Shown piece by piece: positions 8,304 through 17,155 of a stretch of 64,000 nt of DNA. The DNA is from Actinomadura hallensis (lineage in GTDB: Bacteria > Actinomycetota > Actinomycetes > Streptosporangiales > Streptosporangiaceae). How positions within the stretch are numbered: position 1 is the first letter of the stretch; each line of letters opens with the position of its first letter. The notes beneath the pieces were generated by a model, which saw only the letters and a program-made list of their open reading frames with translations, did not search any database and was not told where the DNA came from. The translations under genes and the position numbers were made by a program. The stretch is taken from assembly GCF_006716765.1 (NCBI RefSeq), contig NZ_VFPO01000001.1:3782001-3846000 (forward strand). The letters run 5' to 3'.

Positions 8304-9277
8304 GATGCACCTGCCTTGGGTGTGCTGGTGGCGAGCCGGAAACCGATCGGGTAGAGCGGGCTGGGGAAGCCGCCGTGTCTGCGCCGGGTGCGGGTGAGGT
8401 CGCCGAAGCGGGCGAAGCTGCCGCCGCGGGCGACCCGGTACCGCCCGCGGGTCCGGACGAGGTCGTCGGCAGCCGCGGGGCCTCCGGGGTAGGGGCGGTA
8501 GTCGTCGGCGACGTACTCCTCGACGTTGCCGCCCATGTCGTAGGCGCCGAACGGGGAGCGCCCGGCCGGGAAGGCGCCCACCGGCGTGGTGGTGTGGACG
8601 CCGGTCTCCCTGGTGTTGGCGGCCGGGTCGAACCGGTCGCCCCAGGGGAACTCCAGTCCCTGCGGGCCTTTCGCCGCGTACTCCCATTCGGCTTCGGTGG
8701 GCAGCCGCCACACGCGGCCGGTGCGTTCGGACAGCCAGGCCGCGTAGGCGTCGGCGTCCTCGGGCCGTATCCCGGCCACCGGATGGTTGGCGCGATCGTA
8801 GGGGTAGGCGCCCAGATACCAGGTGGACGGCCGGTCGGGGCGGCCGGTGTCGTCGAGGAAGTCGCGGTACTCCGCGTTCGTGACGGGATAGACGGCGATC
8901 TGGTAGTCGGCGATTTCGACGATGTGCTCGGGCGTCTCCTTGGCGATCCACTCGGCCTCCACGCCCACATGCGCCCAGGCGGCGGCGACCGGTTCGACGT
9001 CGTCCGGCGGCAGCCCGATGCGGACACTTCCGCCCGGGACGGCGCAGGTGGCGGGCACCGGCGTGATGCGCGGGTCTCCGAGGTGCGCGAGCAGCCCGCC
9101 CGCCGCGAGGCGCAGGGCGAGCGGCGCGGCCGGGTCCTCGACGACGAGGGCCAGGTCCGCGGGGGCCGCGCCGGCCAGCCGGGCGGCCGCGCCGTCGGGG
9201 AGCCGCAGGACCCGGGGGTCGGTGAGGGCGGCGTGCTCCTTGAAGTGCGCCGAGGCCGCCGTGTCCATGGAGTTCAT
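8300..9277 (-). CDS. Formylglycine-generating enzyme (SUMF1/EgtB/PvdO) fold protein
   Basis: A 325-aa protein with about 85 N-terminal residues of helical, Ala/Leu-rich sequence and then a SUMF1-type C-lectin-fold domain. Hallmarks are YPVTNAEYRDFLDDTG, RLPTEAEWEYAAKG, FPWGD, AYDMGGNVEEYVADDY, RVARGGSF and the closing IGFRLA. Only one Cys is present, ahead of the catalytic domain, so the two copper-binding Cys of true formylglycine-generating enzymes are missing. It is therefore not a standard sulfatase activator. Other SUMF1-fold proteins are iron oxygenases, pyoverdine-type maturases or ligand-binding domains. The ATG at 9277 overlaps the beta-propeller stop (ATGA) and its own stop overlaps the peptide start, so the three genes form one coupled unit. 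Confidence 0.88.
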   Translation of the reverse strand: MNSMDTAASAHFKEHAALTDPRVLRLPDGAAARLAGAAPADLALVVEDPAAPLALRLAAGGLLAHLGDPRITPVPATCAVPGGSVRIGLPPDDVEPVAAAWAHVGVEAEWIAKETPEHIVEIADYQIAVYPVTNAEYRDFLDDTGRPDRPSTWYLGAYPYDRANHPVAGIRPEDADAYAAWLSERTGRVWRLPTEAEWEYAAKGPQGLEFPWGDRFDPAANTRETGVHTTTPVGAFPAGRSPFGAYDMGGNVEEYVADDYRPYPGGPAAADDLVRTRGRYRVARGGSFARFGDLTRTRRRHGGFPSPLYPIGFRLATSTPKAGAS

Positions 9278-12200
9278 GCCGCCACCCGATCCGGTTCGCC
9301 GACGCGCCGGCCGGACCGCTCGACGAGCTCGCCGATGTCCCACGCCGCCAGCTCGCGGACCGCGCCGTCGCGGGCACGGCCCACGATCAGCACCTGCCCG
9401 TCCCAGCCGGCCACCGCCAGGCGCCGCTCGTCCAGCCGGGTCATGCACGACACGCCCTGGCGGAACTCGGTCACGAGGCGGCCGGAGACCAGCGCGCCCG
9501 CGCCGTCGTCCCAGTCGACCTCCCAGCGGTAGAGGCCGAAGTCGTAGGAGCCCGCGAGGACGATCGGGGCCTCCGGCGTACCGAGCAGGCCAACGCACTT
9601 CACGGACTCGTCGGCGCCGATGAGGGTCTGCGTCTGCCGCACCGTGACGGGTGCGCGGCCGTCCCGGGGTCGCGGTGCCAGCAGGCCGACCTTGACGGTG
9701 TGGTCGCGCGACGCGGACGCGACGACCTGGCCGCGCAGGCTGGTCACGGCGTTGACAAGGTTGCCGTGCTGCCACAGCGTGGTCCGGTCGCGAAGGGTCC
9801 CGGCCGCCACCCGCCGGTCGGTCGACGCGGACAGGAACCGGTCCCCGTCGCCGAGCGGCGAGGGCGACTTCACCGATCCCGCGTGCGGAACGCCACGGTC
9901 CAGCGGGGCCAGTGTCCGCGGATCCAGCGTGATCAGGTCGCCGTTGTAGGTGCCGGCGACCACGGTGCTCCCGGTCAGGCAGAGCGCGGACACCGGAGCA
10001 CCCAGCGGCTCGGTCGCCACGCGCGATCCGGCGCCGGTGCGCACCACCTGCCCGGAGTAGGTGCCGCAGTACACGGTCCCGTCCCGCGCCGCGACCGACA
10101 GGACGGGACTGTCCGACAGGTCCAGCGCGCGGACGGGCGGACGGCGGCCGCCCGAACCCGTGGTCTCGTCCACGCCGACGGCGACGACCACGCCCGAATC
10201 GCAGCCGACGAGAAGTTCGCGGCCGAGCACCGCGAGGGCGTTCGGGCCGTGCCCCGGCCCGCTCGGGCCGGCGATCTCCCGTCCCGTCGCGGCGTCGAGC
10301 AGGTGCGGGCCGTTCCAGAAGCTCCCGGCCGCGATGATCCCCCGCAACACCGCCACCGACCTCGGCCACACCCGGGGGTCGTGCATCCGGCGGATCGGCT
10401 CCCCCGCGACGGTGGAACTGGTGCAGCGATCCGTCGTAGGCGCCCACCACGAACGAGGAGTCGTCGTCCGTCCAGGCGACGCTGCGCGCCGCCGACGTGG
10501 AGACCGTGACGGTGCGCAGGCACTCCAGCCGCGGTGTCAGGAGGTTGACCACGCCGTCGTCGCGGGCGACGGCCAGGACCTCCCCCGAGTGCGACCAGGC
10601 GCAGCCCTCGACCGACGTCGCGTAGTGCAGGACGTCGGCGAAGTCCGGGCGGCCCGGTTCGCCGACCGCGACCCTCCGTCCTCGCCCACCGTGGCCACCA
10701 GCCCGTCGCGGTTGACCGCGACCATCATGCAGTGCGCGGTGTGGGCGCCGATCTCGGCGATCAGCGCGCCGGTGCCCGCGTCCCACGGCATCGCCCGGCC
10801 GTCCTCGGAGACGCACACCAGGCGCCGCCCGTCCGGCATCCAGGCCACCGCGTTGACGTCGTCGGTGTGCCGGGCCAGCACGCTGACCAGGCTGTGCCCG
10901 CCATCCTCGGGGATCCGCCACACGGCCACCGTCTTGTCCGCCGACGCCGTCGCCAGCAGCGCCGGGTCGGCAGGGTGCCACGCCGCGCCGTTGACCAGCC
11001 GCCGGTGCCGCAGCCGTGCCAGCGGCGCCGGACGCGACGGGTCGCCGGTGTCCCACACCAGCACGGTCCCGTCGTAGGAGCAGCTCGCGAGCCGTTCGCT
11101 GTCCGCCCGGAAGGGCACGTGGGTGACGGGGGCAGCCCGGTGCGGCAGCCGACCAGCAGGTGCGGGGTGCCGGCGGCGTCATGGATCATCGTCAGCGCCT
11201 TGGGGTAGTCGGGCAAGTCCTCCAGCAGCCCGAGGAGCTCCCCGCTCCCCCTGTCGTAGGCCGCCAGCTGCATCCCGTACGAACTGGCGCAGACCAGGTC
11301 GTCGCTCACCGCGGCGTTCTCGACAGTGTTGGACAGCAGCTTCGACCACCGGCACACCACCCCTTGGCCCACCACGAGTTCCTTCACGCCTCCGTCTCCG
11401 GTGATGTAGGCCCTGCCCTCCTGGAACCACAGGCGCTTGGGGTACTCGCTCTGGTCGAACCGCCAGCGCGGGCGGCCGTCTTCTCCGTCCAGCAGGACGA
11501 TCAGGCCGTTGCGAGTGACGAGGAGCCGGTCGCCGTCGGGGAGGTAGGCCGCGGCCCAGACCGGAAGGCCGTCGACGTCGAACAGCTCCAGCCGGTGCCC
11601 GTCGGCGGTGTCGAGCTCGACGGCGCCCGCGTTGGTCGCGACCAGCGCCCGGCCCCCGTCCGGGGCGGCCGAGATCGTGTGGGGCAGGGCCGGCAGCCCG
11701 CCGCTCCAGCGGAGAACGCCGTCGCGGCCCGAGCGGAAGACCCGGTGGTCGCGCGTGATGCCCAGCCAGCCGTCCCGCAAGGGCGCAACGCGGCGGGTGA
11801 ACCCGAAACCGGTCGGGTGCTCGTCCTTGACCTGCAGCATCGGCCCCGCCACCGACTCCCGGACGGCCACGACGGCCAACCCGCCGTCCGTGGCGCAGTA
11901 GAGCGTGCGGGGATCGTCGGGCGACGGCTGGACGTCCCATACGACCTGCCTCCGGAAACCCGCCGCGCCGAGGAACCGTCCCCCGGCGTCCAGGCGGAGG
12001 ATCTCCCCGTCCTGGCACAGCACGTACACCTCACCGTCCGGGCCGACGGTCAGATCGGACAGCTGGTGCGGGAAGCCGCTCACCGTCCGCATGATCCGCA
12101 GCCGCGGGGAGGCTTTGTCGAAGATGTGGAGCTCACCGTCGAAACCGCCCGCGTAGGCGCGCAGGTGATCCGGGGAGAAGGTCACGAACTCGACGTCGTC

Positions 12201-12955
12201 GCGGGCGAACAGGCACTCGTCCACCTTCTCCCCGGACATGCCGACGACGATGCCGTTGGCGATGTCGGCGTTCTCGCCGGAACCGAAGTCCTGGGTGGCC
12301 CAGAACCGGTCGTGCCGGGCGTCGTAGCGGACCCGGTGGATGTTGCCGTCGTCCAGTTTCACCAGCTCGGGGAACTCCCCGTCGGCGAACGACCCGAAGC
12401 GCAGGTTCCCCTTCTTGTCGGACACGGCATGCCGGGTCGGATGGTCGGTGCACGCCCATTCCATGGGGCTGTCGCCGCAGATGTTCCGGCGAATGTCCAG
12501 CACCTCGCAGGTGTGCAGATCCACCACCAGCATCTGGTGGTGGTAGCCGCTCGTCACGAAGACCCGCCCGTCCCACACGCAGATCCCCCGCGAACTCATC
12601 GGCGAGGGACGCTCGTTCGGGATGAGCATGGACGGGTCGCACACGGTGGCCGGGTCAAGCCGGTCCACCAGTTCCAGCGTGTCCAGGGACCATCGGAAAA
12701 GCGCCCCGTGCGGTCCTTTCCGATGCCCCAGCCTTCGGCGACCTCTAGGCCGTACAGCGGGCGGCCTTGACGCACGAAGGGCGACAACTTGAGAACCTTG
12801 AACTGAGCGTCGAGAAGATGGACGCGTCCGTAGACGTCCGAGGCGAGCAGCCCCCCGCCGTCCACGTACACGATCCGAATGATGCGGTCTACCAAGTCCA
12901 CGATGACGATTCCCTGGTCGGCGGTCGGCTGGAGGACGTCCCGGCGGGGCCGCAC
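9274..12955 (-). pseudogene. Giant WD40-like beta-propeller protein, frame broken four times
   Basis: Five consecutive reading-frame segments together encode about 1,225 residues of beta-propeller repeats: 12955 to about 12705, to about 11135, to about 10675, to about 10395, then to 9274. Repeat blades are obvious (SCSYDGTVLVWDTGD, TASADKTVAVWRIP, VVGAYDGSLHQFHRR, ASASRDHTVKVGLL). At each junction one base added or removed in a G/C run restores the sequence: a deletion near 12705, 11135 and 10675 and an insertion in GGGGG near 10400. The proposed start is GTG 12955, just after an in-frame stop. The product would be a large cytoplasmic sensor or scaffold. Its stop overlaps the SUMF1-like start. 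Either the gene is decaying or the read data mis-called homopolymers. Confidence 0.8.
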
Positions 12956-12985
12956 CGGATGTGGATCGCCGGCCCCGCCACCCGG

Positions 12986-13245
12986 TCACTTGCTGGGCTC
13001 GACACCGCGCCGCTCGCCCTCGTCGTCGTCATCGTCGGCGCCGTCGATGTCGTCACCGTCGTCGCATTGGACGACGCCGTTCTGCGCGGTGCCGCCCGCG
13101 TCGCCCCCTGCAGGGACTGCTCTCCCGCGACCGTCCCGGCCTGGACCGAGTTGCCGGGGCCGTTGCCGGCCGACGGCCCCTGACTCGCGGTCACTACGCC
13201 CGCTCCACCGATGGCCAGACCACTGGCGGCGACGGATCTGCGCAT
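12986..13245 (-). pseudogene. Small secreted Asp-rich protein, frameshifted
   Basis: Begins MRRSVAASGLAIGGAGVVTA, a signal-peptide-like N-terminus, and continues with a Gly/Asn-rich stretch (PSAGNGPGNSVQAGTVAG). As written, the frame then runs into low-quality sequence. Adding one G to the GGGGG at about 13110 gives instead a coherent tail: GGTAQNGVVQCDDGDD, a run of five Asp, and a stop at 12986-12988. The corrected protein is about 86 aa, acidic and exported, with one Cys. The acidic tail could bind cations such as calcium. I do not recognise a family. It sits directly upstream of the beta-propeller gene. Confidence 0.55.
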
Positions 13246-13469
13246 GGAAACCTCCCGCTGATCGGATGCGTGCGCTCTCGAACGGCCTGTACGAGGCGCC
13301 CGCAGCCGCCGGACGGGCCGCTATCGGACTCTTAACCGTCCGCTGGCCGTTTCCTTGCCCTGCCTTACTCTCCGGGCCGAGCCATTGCGCAACGCCGGCG
13401 ACGGTCGGCTCGACGCGCCGGTGACGGGAACCGTTCCGACTTGCGGGCGGCGATGACCGGGAGGCGGCC

Positions 13470-14054
13470 TCAGCCGGTGAACGCCTCGGTGAGCGTCCAG
13501 ACGGCCAGGCCCGCCATGCACAGACCGCCGATGCGCTGCACGACCTTCAGCGGAACCTTCTTCGCGATGAACCGGCCCGCCAGCAGAGCCAGCGCCGACA
13601 CCGACATCAGCGCGGCGGCCGAACCGATCGCCGTCGGGAGCCACCCGTTGGTCGCGGCCAGGTTCGCCGTGGTGATCTGGGTCAGGTCGCCCCACTCGCT
13701 GATGAACACGGCCGTGAAGGCGGCGGCGTAGGACGGCCAGAAGCGGGTGATCGCCCGCACCTCCCGGTCGGGTTCGTCGTCGTCCCCGCCTCCGCGCATC
13801 AGCACGACCGCGCCGAACGCGAACAGGGCGGCCGACACCAGTTTCACCGCCATGCCCGGCAGCAGGGCGAGCAGGCTGCCGGCGCCCACCGCGATCGCGA
13901 CGTGCACGATGAACGCGGTCGACGTGCCGAACCACACGTACAGCGGACGCATCCGCGTGCCCATCGCCAGGGAGGCGAACATCGTCTTGTCGGGAAGCTC
14001 GGCGAGAAAGATCAGACCGAAGGCGGTGAGGAACGCCAGGGGGTCCAAAGTCAT
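13470..14054 (-). CDS. TMEM165/GDT1 family cation transporter
   Basis: Membrane protein of 194 aa with six predicted helices and the two family signatures E-x-G-D-[KR]-[TS]: ELPDKTMFA (first half) and EWGDLTQI (second half). The family exports Mn2+ or Ca2+ in exchange for protons. The ATG at 14054 is chosen because the signature helix follows at once; the frame upstream lies inside the riboswitch leader. The yybP-ykoY element in the 5' leader points to Mn2+ export induced by high manganese. A 225-base gap with no gene separates it from the secreted Asp-rich protein downstream. Confidence 0.93.
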   Translation of the reverse strand: MTLDPLAFLTAFGLIFLAELPDKTMFASLAMGTRMRPLYVWFGTSTAFIVHVAIAVGAGSLLALLPGMAVKLVSAALFAFGAVVLMRGGGDDDEPDREVRAITRFWPSYAAAFTAVFISEWGDLTQITTANLAATNGWLPTAIGSAAALMSVSALALLAGRFIAKKVPLKVVQRIGGLCMAGLAVWTLTEAFTG

Positions 14055-14176
14055 GAGTGAAGCCCTTTGCTGGTGCCGGGCCTCGCGTGTCGACCTACAC
14101 CCGGGCGGGCGCCAGGGGACCACTCGGCCCGGCAGGACGGAAGAGCCCGCACGTTCGTGCGGGCAGGGTCTGCCGT

Positions 14177-14290
14177 GGCCGAAGGTCTCGCCCGCCCACC
14201 GCGCGGAGCGGCGGGCCCGATGGCCGGGACGCCCTCGGACGTCCAGCATGTCGACCAGCGGTGTTACAGGACTACTCCCCTTCGCCGCCG
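14177..14290 (-). promoter_or_regulatory. yybP-ykoY manganese riboswitch
   Basis: The leader of the GDT1 gene contains the two conserved loops of the class, read on the minus strand: GGGGAGTAG at 14280-14272 and GGGCGAGACCTTCGGCC near 14193-14177. The closing stem forms from GGCGAAGG (14286-14279) and CCTTCGGCC (14185-14177). About 12 bases past the aptamer is a perfect 8-bp hairpin GCCCGCAC-GTTC-GTGCGGGC (14145-14164), which may be part of the expression platform. The class binds Mn2+ and switches on exporters such as MntP and GDT1-type proteins, matching the gene downstream. Confidence 0.88.
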
Positions 14291-14342
14291 CCGAGTGTAG
14301 CCGACGCCCGCGGACGGATTCGAAACCGTCCAGGCCGGTTCC

Positions 14343-15473
14343 TCAGCCGATGCGGAGGATCGGCTTGACCACGGCGCCGGATTCGGTGTCGGCGGCGGCT
14401 TGGGCGATCTGGTCGAAGTCGTAGAAGCGGACCAGCCGGTCGAACGGGAAGCGGCCCTGCATGTACAGGTCGAGCAACTGAGGGACCAGTACGTCCGGGA
14501 CGCTGTCGCCCTCCACGACCCCCATCAGCGTCTTGCAGCTCTGCATGAACGCGTTGGCCGGCAGCTCGATCTTGGCGTCGGGCCTGGAGGCGCCGAGGAC
14601 CGCCGCGCTCCCCCGCTGGCGCAGCGCCTCGACCGCCTGCCCGATGAGCGCGGGCAGGCCGGTGGTGTCGAGGGCGTGGTCGACGCCTCCGCCGGTGACG
14701 CGCCGGATCTCGGCGACCGCGTCCTGCTCCCTCCCGTTGATCACGTGCGTCGCACCGAGCTCGCGGGCGAGTTCGAGCCGGGAGGGCACCACGTCCACGG
14801 CGATGATCGTGGTCGCGCCGGCCACCCGGGCGGCCATCACCGCGCTCAGCCCGACGGCCCCCGCGCCCATCACGGCGAAGGACGCGCCCGCCCCCACCCG
14901 CAGCGCCCGCAGCACCGTGCCGGCCCCGGTCTGGATGCCGCACCCGAGAGGTCCGAGCAGTTCCAGCGGCGCATCCGCGCGGACCTTGACGGTGTTGCGC
15001 TCGTGCGCGATCGCATAGGTGCCGAACGACGACTGCCCGAAGAACCGGTCGTGCAGGGTTCCCCCATCGGGAAGTCTGAGCGCGTGCGAACCGTCGGGGC
15101 GCCGGCCGGCGAAGTTGATGTCGTTGAAGTTCGCACAGCCGGCCGGTGACCCGTCCAGACACGGCCGGCACCGGCCGCAGGGCAGGAAGCTGACGGCGAC
15201 GTGGTCTCCCGGCGCCACCTTCTCCACGGCCCTGCCGACCGCTTCGACGACGCCGGCGCCCTCGTGCCCGAGGACGACCGGCAGCGGGATCGGATACACC
15301 TGGTCGCGGACCACCAGGTCGGTGTGGCACAGCCCGGCGGCGACGACCCGCACCAGCACCTCGTCGTCGCGGGGCGGATCCAGCACGGCCGGCGTCAGCT
15401 CGAACGCGCCCTTCTCCCTGACGACGGCGGCGGTGATCTCCCTGGGCGCCGTCACAGAAGCCGCCATTCGCAT
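14343..15473 (-). CDS. Zinc-dependent (aryl-)alcohol dehydrogenase, MDR family
   Basis: NAD(P)-dependent medium-chain dehydrogenase of 376 aa. Catalytic zinc ligands are visible in AAGLCHTDL and GHEGAGVVE, the structural-zinc Cys cluster in CGRCRPCLDGSPAGC, and the Rossmann loop in GAGAVGLS. The third catalytic zinc ligand region is PLGCGIQTGAG. This is the pattern of AdhC/XylB-type alcohol dehydrogenases, which oxidise primary alcohols including benzyl alcohols. The ATG at 15473 is chosen for a GAGG ribosome site 5 bases upstream; a second ATG is two codons in. The long open extension upstream is not homologous. Confidence 0.92.
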   Translation of the reverse strand: MRMAASVTAPREITAAVVREKGAFELTPAVLDPPRDDEVLVRVVAAGLCHTDLVVRDQVYPIPLPVVLGHEGAGVVEAVGRAVEKVAPGDHVAVSFLPCGRCRPCLDGSPAGCANFNDINFAGRRPDGSHALRLPDGGTLHDRFFGQSSFGTYAIAHERNTVKVRADAPLELLGPLGCGIQTGAGTVLRALRVGAGASFAVMGAGAVGLSAVMAARVAGATTIIAVDVVPSRLELARELGATHVINGREQDAVAEIRRVTGGGVDHALDTTGLPALIGQAVEALRQRGSAAVLGASRPDAKIELPANAFMQSCKTLMGVVEGDSVPDVLVPQLLDLYMQGRFPFDRLVRFYDFDQIAQAAADTESGAVVKPILRIG

Positions 15474-15786
15474 CCCCACCTCAGCGGTACTCGTACAGGC
15501 CCCACGCCACCGTGGCTTCGCCGGAAGGGTCCGATTCACGCGCTCTACCCCGTCTCCGGAGGTCCAAGCACTTGAACCCTGGGCGCCGCACGCCGACCCC
15601 TCAGCCCGCCTTTCGTCAGGCGGCCCGGCCCGCCGAGGCGGTCCGCCGGAAGCGGCCGGCGGCGGGCTCCTCCGACTGTTCCCCACAGCCGTCCCGGTCG
15701 ATGCGGTGTGCGGCGCCGCCTGCGGGCAGCAGGTCCGTGGAGCGGGTCGACCGCCGCGACGGGGCCCGCGCGGCCGGATCGTGCGC

Positions 15787-15827
15787 GGGTACGGTGCCGC
15801 ACCCGCAGGCGGGGCGGCACCGTACCC
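15787..15827. terminator. Strong hairpin, possible terminator next to the IS110 end
   Basis: A perfect 14-bp inverted repeat (GGGTACGGTGCCGC and its complement) with a 13-base loop lies 10 bases outside the likely right end of the IS110 element, in the 376-base gap between the transposase and the alcohol dehydrogenase. It could terminate transcription or be the hairpin that attracted insertion. I see no gene in the rest of 15474-15850. Confidence 0.5.
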
Positions 15828-15837
15828 TCATCGGGAT

Positions 15838-17021
15838 GCTCCTATGGATGTCAAGCGGCGAGTTCAAGATCGTTTGGTGTGGTGATGAGCTGGTAGAGCT
15901 CGCGGGCGACGTAGCGTTTGAGGCAGCGGATGATCTCCTTCTTGGACAGGCCGTCTTTGGTGCGTCGTTCCATGTAGGCGCGGGTGCGGGGGTCCCAGCG
16001 CAGGCGGCAGATGACGACCCGGTAGAGCGCTTTGTTGGCCTGTCGGTCGCCGCCGCGGTTGAGGCGGTGCCGGCTGGTCTTGCCGGACGAGGCGGGGATC
16101 GGCGCGGCACCGCAGAGCATCGCGAACGCCGCCTCCGAACGCAGCCGGTCGTGGTTGTCGCCAATGGTGACCAGCAGCTGGCCGGCGACGTCGGTGCCGA
16201 CGCCGTTGGCGGCGACCAGGCCGGGGTTGATGGCGGCCACCAGCGGCTCGAGCAGTTCGTCCAGGTCGGCGATCTCGGCGGTCAGCTGCTGGTGGCGGCG
16301 GGCCAGCGATCGCAGGGCAATCTTGACGGCGGTGGCCGGTGAGGCTGCGCCGGTCCGGTCAGGCCGCAGGTTCGCGCAGGTGATGATCAGGTCTTTGACG
16401 CCGAGGCTGCGCAGTCGCTCACGCAGGTCGTCGGGGGCGGTGACGATGAGGGTCTTGATCCGGCGCTGGGCGTCCGCGCGCTGATCGACCGCGCTGCGGC
16501 GGGCGACCCGCAGGTTCCGCAGCGCCTCGATCCGTCCGTCACGCTGTTCGGGGACGCCGGTCCGCTCCCCGGCCAGCGCGGTCTTGGCGGCCTGGACGGC
16601 GTCGATCGGGTCGGACTTGCCCTGGAACCGGCGGGTCTTGCGGTCGGGCCGGTCGACCTCGATCACCAGGACTTCTTGCCGGTGCAGCAGCCGGGCCAGC
16701 CCGGCGCCGTAGGCACCCGTCCCCTCGACACCGACACCCACCAGCTGCCCGAACGAGCGCATCCAGTCCAGCAGCGCGGCGTATCCGGCCGTGTCGGCGG
16801 GGAACTGCTCGGTGCCCAGCACCCGCCCCACCTGGTCGATCACCGCTGCGGTGTGGGTGTCGGAATGGGTGTCGACTCCGCCGGCGACCTCGATGATCGC
16901 CGCGTCTTGGGGTGTAATGGAGCGCATCGTCGTCCTGTCGTTCGTGACCCGGGGGCAGGGCGGCACGCACCAGCCGGGCGAACGGACAAGACAGAGATGG
17001 GGCCTCTGGCCAGGCTCCTAT
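15838..17021 (-). mobile_element. IS110 family insertion sequence
   Basis: A complete IS110-type transposase gene is bracketed by an 8-base direct repeat GCTCCTAT at 15838-15845 and 17014-17021. IS110 elements lack terminal inverted repeats and recombine at a short core repeated at both ends, so this pair is a candidate for the boundaries. An alternative left end lies further out (to about 17150) if the structured region at 17055-17139 is the element's guide RNA. Confidence 0.65.
15851..16966 (-). CDS. IS110 family transposase (RuvC-like DEDD / Tnp20)
   Basis: A 371-aa recombinase that appears intact. The N-terminal RuvC-like DEDD domain has Asp in GGVDTHSDTH, Glu in GVEGTGAYG and Asp in VDRPDRKTRRFQGKSDPIDA. 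The C-terminal Transposase_20 domain carries GAAPIPASSGKT, RHRLNRGGDRQANKALY and the conserved Ser region. An internal ATG at 16927 (MRSITPQDAA) is an equally likely start. Elements of this family use a structured RNA from the non-coding end to choose target and donor DNA. The gene separates the alcohol dehydrogenase from the secreted propeller gene and is unrelated to the neighbours. Confidence 0.95.
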   Translation of the reverse strand: MPPCPRVTNDRTTMRSITPQDAAIIEVAGGVDTHSDTHTAAVIDQVGRVLGTEQFPADTAGYAALLDWMRSFGQLVGVGVEGTGAYGAGLARLLHRQEVLVIEVDRPDRKTRRFQGKSDPIDAVQAAKTALAGERTGVPEQRDGRIEALRNLRVARRSAVDQRADAQRRIKTLIVTAPDDLRERLRSLGVKDLIITCANLRPDRTGAASPATAVKIALRSLARRHQQLTAEIADLDELLEPLVAAINPGLVAANGVGTDVAGQLLVTIGDNHDRLRSEAAFAMLCGAAPIPASSGKTSRHRLNRGGDRQANKALYRVVICRLRWDPRTRAYMERRTKDGLSKKEIIRCLKRYVARELYQLITTPNDLELAA

Positions 17022-17054
17022 AAGGTCACAACGCCACGCACGGTGAGTGCACAC

Positions 17055-17139
17055 GAGCACCTCCCGACCAGGGCCGACAGATCCCGTTGAAGACCCGAAG
17101 TCAGTCAGAGGTTGGGTCAGACCCCGTCGGGAGGTGCTC
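17055..17139 (-). ncRNA. Candidate IS110 bridge RNA / structured region
   Basis: A perfect 14-bp inverted repeat (GAGCACCTCCCGAC at 17055-17068 and its complement at 17126-17139) encloses 57 bases with smaller hairpins, for example GGGTC-TGA-CCC on the minus strand. It lies upstream of the transposase, where IS110-group elements encode their guide (bridge) RNA. The position and fold fit, but the boundary between element and host is not fixed, so it could also be a host hairpin. The region 16967-17155 holds no gene. Confidence 0.4.
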
Positions 17140-17155
17140 ACTTACATCATCTCTG

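Noticed and set aside
8300..9277. True sulfatase-activating formylglycine-generating enzyme
   Set aside because: The two catalytic Cys near the C-terminus are absent and no sulfatase gene is nearby, so only fold-level assignment is justified.
8375..9532. Plus-strand frame of 385 codons over the SUMF1-like gene
   Set aside because: It has no recognisable domain and is exactly antisense to a well-supported coding frame.
12767..13335. Plus-strand open frames of 120-180 codons opposite the propeller start
   Set aside because: They are antisense shadows in GC-rich DNA with Arg/Pro-rich or Val/Asp-rich translations and no family pattern; minus-strand frames explain the region better.
17055..17139. 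CRISPR-like or attachment-site repeat
   Set aside because: There is only one pair of inverted arms, no spaced direct repeats, and no integrase or tRNA nearby.
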